A DNA stretch of 36,751 bases from Byssochlamys sp. IMV 00236 (taxonomy: Eukaryota > Ascomycota > Eurotiomycetes > Eurotiales > Thermoascaceae): NCBI GenBank assembly GCA_001931875.2, contig MSJH02000071.1, positions 1-36,751 of the forward strand. The letters run 5' to 3'. Every line of letters begins with the position of its first letter. Position 1 is the stretch's first letter. The notes under the pieces were generated by a model. It was not told the origin of the DNA. It saw nothing but the letters and a program-made list of their open reading frames with translations, and searched no databases. This document shows, in pieces, positions 1 to 9,689 of the stretch. Position numbers and translations under genes: made by a program.

Positions 1-603
1 TTTTTTTTATGTGTCTTTTCAATGAATCGGGATTAGGATAGTGCTTCTCATCACAATATGGACAAGCAAAAACCCCTTTATCATCCCTAATCACCGTTTT
101 TGAGATTATTAAATAAAATATTCATTAGTATTCAAAAACAAACAAACGTGAAGCTTTCACTTTCCTTTATTCAACTCGATAGTGGTTTCTTTGGAGTGAA
201 AACGGTAGATATGACGATTTAAGGCTTGTTTCGATGAAAACGACTTTTCACAATCTTGACAAATGGAAGAGCCCATGGAATTAAAGATCAAAGGAAAAAA
301 AGCGTTAATCGGTGAAATAGACTGTGGAATTGGTGAAATAGGCTGTGGCATTGGTGGGATTGGCTGTGGTATTGGTGGAATTGGCTGTGGTATTGGCTGT
401 GGGATTGACTGTGGTATTGGTGGAACTGACTGTGGAACTGACTGTGGTATTGACTGTGGTATTGGTGGTATTGGTGAAATAGGCTGTGGTATTGGTGGAA
501 TTGACTGTGGTATTGGTGAAATAGGCTGTGGTATTGGTGGAATTGACTGTGGTATTGGTGGAATTGGTCCTGTATCAACTGAAATTGAAATGATTAGAAA
601 CAA
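1..603 (-). CDS. C2H2 zinc-finger protein with Pro-rich repeat (partial, runs off left edge)
   Basis: Two C2H2-type fingers can be read. The first, around 190-260, has the pattern ICQDCEKSF...LNRHIYRFH. The second, around 1-70, has ACPYCDEKH...LKRHIKK and runs off the window. They are joined by a 74-bp intron (87-160, donor GTGAAA, acceptor GATTAG) that restores the frame exactly and removes an apparent stop at 157-159. Upstream of the fingers, about 80 residues are a Pro/Ile/Gln repeat (units like IPPIPQS and PIPQPIS) made from near-identical 15-18 bp DNA units at 300-565. The start is unclear: no ATG opens the long frame, and an acceptor-like TTTCAG near 590 suggests an upstream exon. The ATG near 274 (MGSSICQD) would give a protein without the repeat. 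Probably a nuclear DNA-binding protein; target unknown. Confidence 0.7.
300..565. repeat. Coding tandem repeat, 15-18 bp units
   Basis: On the plus strand the unit reads approximately TGTGGTATTGGTGGAATTGAC, shortened and permuted, with about 15 imperfect copies. On the minus strand it encodes the Pro-Ile-Gln repeat of the zinc-finger gene. Copies differ by single bases and by loss of 6-9 bp blocks, the pattern expected of slippage. Reading the other strand gives a Gly-Cys-Ile repeat, which is a shadow. Confidence 0.85.
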
Positions 604-671
604 AAACTCTATTTTATAGCTTTCTTCTCTCTGTACAATGCGGCTGGTAAATCTTGTCCGCTTTTAAAAAA

Positions 672-925
672 TACAGTGCTCCCACTCTCAATTTAATAAA
701 TTTTTGAAAACTCTGCCCAACTTTTGAATTATAATGAACCACCACTTGAGAAGCAACATGCTCATTACAATTAAGAAGTCAACCTTCAACCCTAAGGTAA
801 GAAACTCTGAAAATAATTTGCAAGCAAGATACGAGTGGTTCATGAAGTGGAAAGATTCAGATCTGGATTATACTAAGAACTGCGTTTTTATTGATGAGGT
901 TGGATTTAACATTATTGATTGTATT
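672..925 (+). pseudogene. Tc1/mariner transposase fragment with possible left terminal repeat
   Basis: The frame from 734 reads RYEWFMKWKDSDLDY followed by TKNCVFIDEVGFN. This is the stretch leading into the first catalytic Asp of Tc1/mariner DDE transposases (DDE_3 type; FIDE with GF following). Similarity ends just after this motif, so the second Asp, the third acidic residue and the C-terminus are gone. Just upstream, TACAGTGCTCCCAC at 672-685 resembles a Tc1-type end: a TA target followed by CAGTG. I found no matching inverted copy downstream, so this is a truncated, immobile remnant. It probably predates or was cut by the insertions that follow. Confidence 0.65.
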
Positions 926-1412
926 ATCTCTGTTAAATTTCTTAATATAGTCTATGATTACCCTCTTCAAAAATTGGTGCAAGTTACGCGTCAAATGAAC
1001 CGCTACGTCTATGATGTAAGGCCAAAATTTTGTTAGATTTTTTTTAAAAAAAAAATAGACATTGACGATAATTACTAGCACACATTTTTGAAGCGTAAGA
1101 ACTGGCTATCGATCCGTGTAAAGGTGTGATACTTGGTATTTCGTACAAGTGTTCTAGAATAAGCATAATTTTAGCAACCATCTTGGCTTTACTCTATTAT
1201 TCATGCTACCTCCAGTATCTGGTCTTCGCCTTACTGCATCGAAAGAGGGAAAGTGTCTATTTATAAATGGATGATAGAACTGCAGAGGATATACAAAGTT
1301 AAAACCCCATCCATGCTTCATAGACGTATACTATATACCACGTATCGTGTTTCTTCTGTGGGTGTAGAGGAAGCTCTCCTGTAAGTACACTATAGCATTT
1401 CTCTTGTTACTA
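926..1412. other. Unassigned sequence between Tc1 and MULE fragments
   Basis: The reading frame of the Tc1 fragment stays open to 1036, but the residues no longer resemble a transposase. I see no gene, tRNA or clear terminal repeat here. It lies between two transposon relics and is best treated as transposon debris. Confidence 0.5.
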
Positions 1413-2200
1413 TCATGACAATCTATCTTGGTTGTAAACTACACAGCTTTTATCGAAGCGATAAACCAAATACATATGCTTACAGGCACGCCTATTTCGT
1501 TGAAAGTCTATACAATTGTATGCAGTTATCATTCCTTGTTCAGTTCATATATCGTATACAACTTCCGTCGTGAAAGACTTGACAATATAGCAAACTTCTT
1601 CATCGATATACACTTTCTGCATCATACCTTCTAACGACAGCTCATTGATCTCTTTTGCTGCAATCATTCCCTTTCTTGTCTCTCTAGTCTCTGAGCTCCT
1701 ACGTCCGATATTAGCGACCATCCTTGCGGTATTGTGCATAAAATCTGTATGAACATCATCAAGCAAGATAAATATTAATCGATCCATGCATCTATTCTTC
1801 TTTCTTTGTAAATAATTCGTCTTCAACTGATTGCGCCAACTCTCAATGTAATTGTTCGTTTCCATATTGGTGAAAGTCTGTATTTGGTAGGCTCTGGCCC
1901 ACTTAAAGAAGCGTTCATGCTCTAAGTAATAGCTTTTAACATAAAACATAAATGCTGAGTACATACTGAATTTTTGAATGAATTGGTCAATCTTTCTAGT
2001 ATACAGCTCTGCTACTTTCCTACATTGTCGCCTTTACTTAGGTAATGACTAACTGATATCTGATCTTCTTGCTCCTTTACTATAAAGCCAATATAGTCGC
2101 TTGTTCCATGTGGGATGGCAATCATACAAGGTTTTCCAAAGATATCCAGTTCGTGGTCTTGCTTTAGCTTCATTCAACTCTTGGTGTATAATTCTTCACA
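1413..2200 (-). pseudogene. Mutator-like (MULE) transposase relic with SWIM finger
   Basis: The open part (1964 down to 1545) contains NMETNNYIESWRNQLK and RKKNRCMDRLIFILLDDV. This is the segment after the DDE core in MULE/FAR1-like transposases, which leads to a SWIM zinc finger. After a stop at 1542-1544 the same frame continues with NCIDFQRNRRACKHMYLVYR, a SWIM finger (CxC...CxH) whose first Cys is replaced by Tyr. It closes with a stop at 1413-1415. Upstream of 1964 the frame continues through RKVAELYTRKIDQF and, after frameshifts, HGTSDYIGFIVKEQEDQ to about 2170. The DDE catalytic part is missing or unreadable, so the gene is dead. It lies head-to-head with the Fanzor relic. Confidence 0.65.
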
Positions 2201-2394
2201 ATCACTTTTTTGTTAATAAACCATCTGAAGGTTCCTTTACATATAATCCTCTTTATATAATATAAGAACATCATTAGGATACCAATTCTGTCAATATATC
2301 TCTAACTCGTACTTGTTCTGCTTTAAATATACATCACTGCAAACTTGATAAGAATATTTATAAAAGTCAATCGTTTTTCTGACTTACAACAATT

Positions 2395-4165
2395 ATGTTG
2401 TCAAAAAAAGTTGCCCAAACGCCAGCCAAGGTATGTTTATACTGTTGCTTTAATAGTAACTTATTCATCATTCTTAATTATAAATCTATTAAAGGAAGTC
2501 AACCATGTGCCAGGTTGGAGTACGGATGGAAAACCGATGGGCACATGGTAATTGTCCTGTTCATAAAGAGAGCCATAGGTAATGAAAACACCTTTTTATA
2601 GACTTCAAATATTGATCAATGATTCAAACAGAGCAAATTTCGCAAGATGATAGTGAAATGAACTTTATAAAAAGAAGAGTTAATTTGAAAAATTGGAGCA
2701 AAGGATTGTATCCTTTGAAGAAAGAGCCCACGGGCATCACACTGAACGATAGAATAATCGGCCTGGATCCAGATATGAACATTATTTTGAAAATATCAAG
2801 TAATACTTACAATATACATAGGTCTTAGAGACATATTTGTTGCGATGGATTGCTCAGCTTCTGAAATTATAGACAAGAAGACAGTTAAAGAAAATACAAC
2901 AAAGTTTAGCAATGCGGAGTATAAGTAATTATACGCTAGTATATATAATCTTCTGTTTAATGCAAAAAAAACCTTTTACTGACGATTCGTTAGAATGCGC
3001 TCAGGCTTTGAGTGGGCAAGAAAGATTGACTTGAAAAACAGAGAGGCAGCAGGTATACAAGAGGTATACAGTGAGATTCCTGCAATGGACTCTGTAAATA
3101 GTAATGAACTGCTGAAGTACTTAAGGATGATCGGTAGAAACCGAAGAAAGTAAGTAGTTGAGTGACCTTGTTTTTCATACTTATCATTTTGTATCTTTTA
3201 GGATTTTTGATTTTATGAAAAGTTATTGCCATCGTGAGACGAAGGCATACCTTGCTCAGAACAGACAAATCACCGACAGCTATATGTGTGATCTTATATT
3301 GGGTCAAACTGCCGCTGGTGCTCCCTATACCCTTGCCCACAAAACAAGTTAAAAAAAAAAGAAAACAAAGAATATATTCAAAAAGGCAAACGGAATAATG
3401 GTAAAAGAAGCAAAACGAACGGTAATCGCCTGCGGCGATGCAAGCTTGACTGGGACAAAAGCAAGGTATACCCCCATGTCTGTAAAGGTAGAGTAATATA
3501 GCAACTTTATCACTTTATTGAATAGGCTAGTGTTCATTTTATATACAGAAAGTTCAAAGGGCATTGGCGCAGAGGGCATTGGTAATTCCCGTTGATGAGT
3601 TCAGAACAAGTGTGACCTGTTCCAAATGCCACTGACGTCTCAAGAGCAAATATGAAAGACAAAAGCTTGTTTGTAATCATAGGTAAGCAGATCATTGTAT
3701 TTGTAACATTAAATAACTTTTTTCATGTTCAAAAGGAAAAAGAAAATTCGTCTGAAAGAGGAGAAAAACGCTATTCTACGATGTTTGGACGATAACAAGC
3801 GGATTGTTAGTCGCACATCGGAGTGCTCACAAAGAGAACCTAGCAGTAAGTAAAATTACACATGAAGTCATATACTAGGGCTATTACTAAACTTTATCTG
3901 AAGGCTATCCTCCGGTCATGTATCAGTTGAATCATTGTCACTTGTGTCTAGCTGCAAATGACCGTGATATCGTAAGTGCAATGTAAATGATAAGAGTATT
4001 AATGAGTAATAATAGGTATAACAAAGGGATGTAAATGCTGCTTTGAATATTCGTTCTATTCTGGTGTCTTATGTAGAGTCAAACTACAGTATTTTATCAA
4101 GACATCCCTCTCTAAAAAGAGAATCAACCTCTGGTGGTTATCAAGCCACTTCACAGCCACTTTGA
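2395..4165 (+). pseudogene. Fanzor (eukaryotic TnpB homologue) relic, multi-exon, RuvC nuclease
   Basis: Spliced pieces give a near-complete Fanzor/TnpB-like protein. In order: an N-terminal NCPVHKESHR segment (2495-2578); a segment with NFIKRRVNLKNW (to 2772); RuvC-I GLDPG + LRDIFVAMD joined across 2772/2822; GFEWARK and RNRRK (2994-3149); FDFMKSYCHRETKAYLAQN (from 3202); GDASLTGT (to 3487); VIPVDEFRTS with TCSKC (3549-3682); HCHLC (3904-3971); and RuvC-III RDVNAALNIRS with stop at 4163-4165. The acidic triad (D of GLDP, E of DEF, D of RDVN) and a four-Cys zinc site survive. The copy is broken: TAA at 3350-3352 plus a frame change in an A-tract, in-frame TGA at 3633-3635, TAA at 4019-4021, a GT-to-AT change at one splice donor, and frame mismatches between the first exons. 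In the family, Fanzors are RNA-guided DNA nucleases carried by transposons. Identification is by motif, without a database search. Confidence 0.8.
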
Positions 4166-4296
4166 TTGGCTCTTCGGACCTACGTCATCATTTCGGTGGT
4201 GACAGGTGTGATCTTTTAATTCTCCGTTGCAGTTTTTTTTTTTTTTTTCATTCTCTCTCTCTTTTTTTTCATATTCTCCTAAATATACACCCATTC

Positions 4297-6617
4297 ATGA
4301 TATCCAGTATTGCTCAAAAAAGACCATTTGCTAGTATTGTTACTGAAGATGAAGAGACTACAACTAATCAACACCCTTCTGAGAATGAAAGAGAGAAAAA
4401 GAGCTTGTAATAAGAAAGGGTATTTATACGTGTTTCTTTATTAATTATCCGTTTAGTGAACGCATGTCACTTCAAGACAGACGTTTATGTTCAGAAACAC
4501 TCAACAAATTATGGAAACACCCCTGCTCATTTCCCTTTCAGCAGCCTGTAGATCCTGTACTTTACAATATACCTGATTATTTTGATATCATTAAACATCC
4601 AATGGATTTAAGTACGATTGAAAAGAAAATGGATGAATACAAGTCAAAGGAAGAATTTATTGCTGATGTTGAACTCATGTTTTATAATTGCTTCTTGTAC
4701 AATAATCCAACTGATCCAGTTTGTGATCAAGCAAGAGAGCTTGAAAAACTATTTAAAAAGCAATTACCAAAACTAAGAGCTTCACCTGTAAGAGAAAGAA
4801 AATGAGACAAGACTTTATTTATCATTTCGTTATTTTTATAGGCAGTAGATAAAAAAGAGAAAGTAACAGCTGCAGCCATGCCAGACGAGGAATATAAACA
4901 CTGTGAATCAGTTGTTAAAGAATTCAAAAAGCCAAAATATGCTCACCTCATCTGGCCATTTGAAAGGCCCGTGGACGCAGATGCCTGGGGAGCTACGGAT
5001 TATTATGATATCATCAAACGTCCGATGGATCTGTCAACAATTGAAAGAAAGTTTAATGAACTTGTATATAATAGCGAAGATGAACTCCATGATGACTTTA
5101 AGCTCATGTTTGAAAACTGTTATTTGTACAATCCACCACAGCATGAAGTTCATTTATTAGGCAAGAAATTTGAATCAGCATTTGATAAGTTCTGGAGCAA
5201 ACTTCATGGAAAATCAAAAGAAAAATCTGTCAAGAAACAACGTGTGGATCAACACCAAGGTTTGTCTTTATCAAAACAAGCTTAAAAATACTCATTGTTT
5301 TATTAAAGAGCTTATGATCACGCCACCTACTACACAAGATGATTTGCATTTAAAATCTGACAACAATCACACTACACCTACAGTGACCAAACCTGTAACA
5401 CAATCAACCAATGCCAGTAAAACAACAACGGCACAGACAGGAACACAAGCACCACCTCAACCTTCATCTCAAGCAGCAGCTGCATCAAACGGTAAATGCA
5501 AGATGTGTATGCGCAGTCTTGTATATACTTACCATATATAGATGGAAGAAACGTCTTGAGGATAAAATTAAATGTAAAGAAACCAGAAGAGGCAAAGGTA
5601 GGCTCTATTCTATATAAGCCCAGTTACAGTCTTTATATTTCTATTTATTAGCCTACATCAACACCATCAACTTCAGCGCCACATAAATCTACTGTGAAAA
5701 TATCTGGATTAGCTTTATCTAAAGAACCACCCACAGCAGCACCCAAACTAGCACTGGATCAGCAACCTCCTTCACCGCTGGAGAAGAAAGAACAAAGGCC
5801 GGCTCTAGTGTTACAAAATCACGACAAGTGGGTAGCACAGGCAAAGCAACATGCTCTTCAGCAGCAGCAATCCTATAAATCTACAAATAACAATAACAAA
5901 CCTGTAAACATAAAAAGCAATACTGTGCCAAGTGAACGAAGGACTTCTCTCTCAAGGCCTCCTGAACAACCAAAACCATCAATGTTTGACATTGGCGAAT
6001 TATATAATAAAATCAATGACGAAAAGCGATTAAGGCAGCAGCAGGTAATAAAGTAAACAATAAAAAAAAGTAGTATACTGAATCTTGTAAAGTTACGAGA
6101 AGAGCAAGAAAGACGAGAGAGAGAGGAGAGAGCACGAAGAGAAAGAGATCGATTAAGGCATGAAGAACAATTAGCAAAGAAGAGAGAATTCCTAAAACAG
6201 ATGGCAAAAAGAAAAGAAAGAGAGAAGGAACAGCGCTTGGCCGCTTTGGTAAAACATATAACTATCTTCTACAACACTCACTTATCCATTTATATGTAGA
6301 ACGAACGTGTTGTAGATATAAGTGCACAGAAAATGATTTCACATAAATTTGAATCAAACATATTAAGTAAAGACCTAGACTGGAGAGAACTCATCAGTTG
6401 GCAAAGAGACACTGTGGATTATCGACATATACCTGTACCCGCCTTCATCCGTCGATCCCATCTCAACTTGCAAGAACTTCGATCAAAGCTTTTAAGTAAA
6501 AGCGTCCGTTTAAAGAATGCTAGACAGCAAGCAGAACATGGTCAACACTTTGAATATGCGTCAAATAATGGTGGTCATCACAGTTCAGGTCAAGACTCTG
6601 ATATGGATGTAGAATAA
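4297..6617 (+). CDS. Tandem-bromodomain chromatin protein (BDF/BET-like, no ET domain seen)
   Basis: Eight exons: 4297-4406, 4457-4787, 4842-5259, 5309-5491, 5542-5597, 5652-6044, 6093-6248, 6300-6617. They give about 654 residues with no stops. Bromodomain 1 (residues about 48-145) has PDYFDIIKHPMDLSTIEKKM and the acetyl-lysine-binding Asn in FLYNNP; its WPF shelf reads FPF. Bromodomain 2 (about 175-270) has WPFERPVD, DYYDIIKRPMDLSTIERKF and YLYNPP. Then come a Ser/Thr/Pro-rich linker, an Arg/Glu-rich coiled coil (exon 7), and a C-terminal block with DWRELISWQRDTVDYRHIPV. The fungal relatives Bdf1/Bdf2 read acetylated histone tails, but their ET domain is not visible here, so an Rsc4-like or lineage-specific role is possible. 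Poly(A) signal AATAAA at 6744-6749. Confidence 0.9.
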
Positions 6618-6914
6618 AGTAGTAACAATATAATAATAATAATCATAATAATCATGAATGTATATTTGGAAAATAAATTAGCTGTCAATACAAAGAACTC
6701 TACAAGGTTTATATGTGGATTGTTAAAATCATGTAAAAAATAAAATAAAGAGAATTGGCATAACAACAGCATGTCCTTTAAAAGTTTCTGTTCTGCGTGA
6801 AATAAGCATTATATTGATCAAGTTAAATAAATCACACAGGAATGTTGGTATATAGCAGAATGGTTATTGTCGCTATTGGGACATAAAAAAAAAAAGGACA
6901 AGCAAATGTACACA
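6618..6914. other. 3' flank of bromodomain gene
   Basis: AT-rich sequence with AATAAA signals at about 6739-6749 for the upstream plus-strand gene. Nothing else supported. Confidence 0.5.
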
Positions 6915-7560
6915 TTAATAGGGTCTAACAGAACGAAAACTATCACACAACTTACAGCGTCTGGCTATGGGACAAAGGGCTTCGGTCATGATAAATACGT
7001 AGCAAATTCGTTACGTGTATGCCATTAACTTACTACTACATAATAAATGTATCAATGTATTATACTACACATAACAAACTTACGGATGAAGTTCCTGTCA
7101 TCGGAACCACCAATAACAGTAACAGTGTATACGCTGCTGATGTAAACTTTTAAGTGTTTTTTTTTTTTTTATTCTTCCTTCGTTCGACACTGTTTCAAGG
7201 TTTACATTTTTACCTGAACTCATATTCAAAATAGAGTTGGTCTATCAACACAGTTACACCATCAGTCATAATCTTCTCAGGTCTTACAGATGCGCTTGAT
7301 TCAGAAAAAGGGGGAAGATCATTTTATTTTGATAGGCTGTCAATCAGAACATCAATCTATTAAGACGCATCGTTCTACAATACATTGAACGGTGCCTGGA
7401 TCCTAAAGTGTAACTCCTCTCCTCTTCGCAGCATATCTGGCCGTGACATACACACGGTCTATTCTAGGTAAGCCACTTTCCTAAAGTTATTTTTAGTGGT
7501 AAATTTCGATTTACGGAAGGGGGCCCATCCGCACTCAGCGAAAGAAATGTACGACTAAGA
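6915..7560 (-). pseudogene. Small spliced ORF or decayed gene of unknown family
   Basis: Three segments join with good splice signals: a piece ending at 7214 (donor GTAAAA), 7084-7136 (acceptor ACATCAG, donor GTAAGT) and 6915-6964 (acceptor CCCATAG, stop TAA). From the ATG at 7269 this gives about 52 residues, with DGVTVLIDQLYFEYEF, YTVTVIGGSDDRNF and a Cys pair RRCKLCDS. The same frame stays protein-like upstream to about 7560 (GWAPFRKSKFTTK, SRPDMLRRGEELHFRIQAP, NDLPPFSESSASVRPEK), interrupted by five in-frame stops that are all TAG or TAA. Either the short form is a living gene, or the whole is a decayed copy of a longer, perhaps mobile, gene. I do not recognise the family. Confidence 0.35.
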
Positions 7561-8113
7561 GAAAACATGTGTGTTATACAAAAAATAGTCTACAGGGGAG
7601 GCTAGCATCTACGTTTGACAACTGGAAATTCGCTCAAGAGTACAAAAAAGAGAGAGGGGGGGAGTAACAACATTTCAAAATTTATAATGTTTTAATATTT
7701 CTATTCTGGATATATTCTCTCCTTGTCTGTGTATTTATAGATCAAAAGGAAGAGGCACCTCTTGTTATGACAACCCTTCAGTTGGCACATATATAAAAGG
7801 ATAAAGTTATCATTGCTATGACTATAAGTCTTTTGAATAACGAATATAATGTCTTTAAGGAGGAAAGCATAAGCGAAAAAGAACAAGAAACACGGTTTTA
7901 ATGTTACATAGTGATTTGCCTTAGTTACATCAAGAACATCTGTATACACTACCTATCCACCCGAAGTGAGATCTGATTCCTAAAAGATGACTCTACATTT
8001 TTCTATAGGTATCAATGATGATCATAACTCATTCATATATCATAATTTATTTTTGTGTTTTCAATAATACCGCACATATGTAAAGAAGAATATACATAAA
8101 CTGTTTCAATAGT
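7561..8113. other. Intergenic, 3' side of forkhead gene
   Basis: AT-rich, with no convincing coding exon, tRNA or repeat. An 82-codon open frame (7701-7949, minus) has biased, unstructured composition and no splice or homology support. Confidence 0.45.
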
Positions 8114-8987
8114 TTAGTTAAACATGAGTGTACTGCCATAAAGCATTGGATATTGTGTAGCCGCTGTTGACCCAGTAAATAAGAGTGGATAATTGGGTTT
8201 ATAAATCTCGTGCAAGTTCGGCTGTTGTATGTACTGTTGTGGTTGATATTGTTGTGATGGATATTGTTGTGGTTGATATTGCTGTGATTGATGTTGTGAA
8301 TGAGTATAATAATAGCTACTATAGTAATATTCATAATCATATAATGAGGAGGATGATGATGTGGTGGTATAGACACTGCTATTACTACTTGTGCATTGCG
8401 CAGTATCCGAGGTTGCTTCAGGATAAGGCGTACCTGCAGATAATTGGCTCGATCGGCGTCTACCGCTTCTCTTGGTCATAGGCGCCTCAAGATTATCTAT
8501 AAAGGCTTGTTCTTTTCCTGGTTGAATAGTCCAAAAACATCCTTTTCGAGATTGGCCAGGGTCAGAAGTTTCTCGCTGAACTTTAACAAATGCTTTATGT
8601 AAGGATAAATTGTGTCTAACCGAATTCTAGATATTTTTTTAACTACTTCTGCGGAAACTTGGTAGTGTGATGATGAATACTTACTTGCCAGCCTAGGTTG
8701 TTATTGGTATAATACGGATAATGCTCTATTATCCATTGGTAGATCTCGTTTAGTGTCAGCTTTCGTTCTTTGCTGCTCAGGATAGCATGGCCAATGATTG
8801 TCGCGTATGAGTAAGGCGGCTTCTCTTTCTTGTTGATTGGGTTCCAGGAAGGCACGATATGAATAGGTCCTGGTGGATAATAGCTTTGGCTACTTGTATC
8901 CACTTTAGCTTGCTCTAGACTACATGTACCTCTTTTTTTGGCATTTCTTGATCGAATGGCTATTGTTGATGATGTTCTTGAATTCAT
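8114..8987 (-). CDS. Forkhead transcription factor
   Basis: Two exons, 8987-8685 and 8626-8114, separated by a 58-bp intron (donor GTAAGT), give 271 residues. The forkhead domain spans about residues 53-145. It starts [17 protein letters not shown] and continues with [11 protein letters not shown] and the recognition helix [16 protein letters not shown], which is split by the intron after GWQ. Wing 2 has [10 protein letters not shown] basic patch (KRSGRRRS) follows, then a Ser/Tyr/Gln-rich tail with repeated QQYQPQQY. The size is small for fungal forkhead proteins such as Fkh1/2 and no FHA domain is present, so it is closer in build to Hcm1/Sep1-type regulators. Nuclear DNA-binding protein; targets unknown. 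Confidence 0.9.
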
Positions 8988-9689
8988 TTATGTACGATAT
9001 ATATATTTAGAAAGGGAGTATGTATATATGTATAATGTATGTATATTTTACAGAACAGCAGGGGAAAAAAAAAAAGAAAAGAAAAAAGAGAAGAGCAAAG
9101 ATATATTTATGTACTATATATACGTGTGTGCGTGAGTAAGAGAGAGAGGTAATTTATAGATAGTCATTATCCTCTCCATCGGAACTAGCGAAAGTTACAC
9201 CACAGCAGCAATCTGTCAGTTCAATGAATAAGAAGAAAACAAAAGGGAAAAGAAAGAAGAAGGATTATATACATTTATTGATGCTATTGTTAGTATTGTT
9301 GTTATTGTTGTTGTTATTTTATGTATTGTCTTTAACTTTCTAACCACTTTGCTCTTTAGCGATTACCCTTTCTCGGTATATAAATAACAAATAACTAAAT
9401 TAAGGAGGTGCGGAATGGGGTACATATGGAATCCATGGTTCCGAGCGTGACAAATTTTGATGTGATACGTGCCAATCGTGTACTTGGTTACACATTCAAC
9501 AGTATAGTAATTGGGTACGGTGTTCTTTATTAGGATAAATGAAAAAAGAGTGAGAGGGCTTGTAGCAACAAGGAAGTGAGCCGAAAGTATATTTTAAAGT
9601 TGATCACAACACCCAAACAAAAAAGTCCGATCTGCAATTTGTAAAACAGGAGAAAAAGGTAAAGCTTATCATACGATCACTTCTTGTTC
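8988..9689. promoter_or_regulatory. Upstream region of forkhead gene
   Basis: Contains TA-rich tracts (8990-9130), A/G-rich and TTG/TTA microsatellite-like stretches (9240-9320). No coding exon supported. It probably carries the forkhead promoter and 5' UTR, transcribed leftwards. Confidence 0.4.

Noticed and set aside
300..565. CRISPR-like regular repeats
   Set aside because: Units are contiguous, 15-18 bp and without spacers; they are a coding microsatellite.
263..619. Plus-strand ORF rich in Gly-Cys-Ile repeats
   Set aside because: It is the antisense of the Pro-rich coding repeat of the zinc-finger gene, where zinc fingers and a frame-restoring intron support the minus strand.
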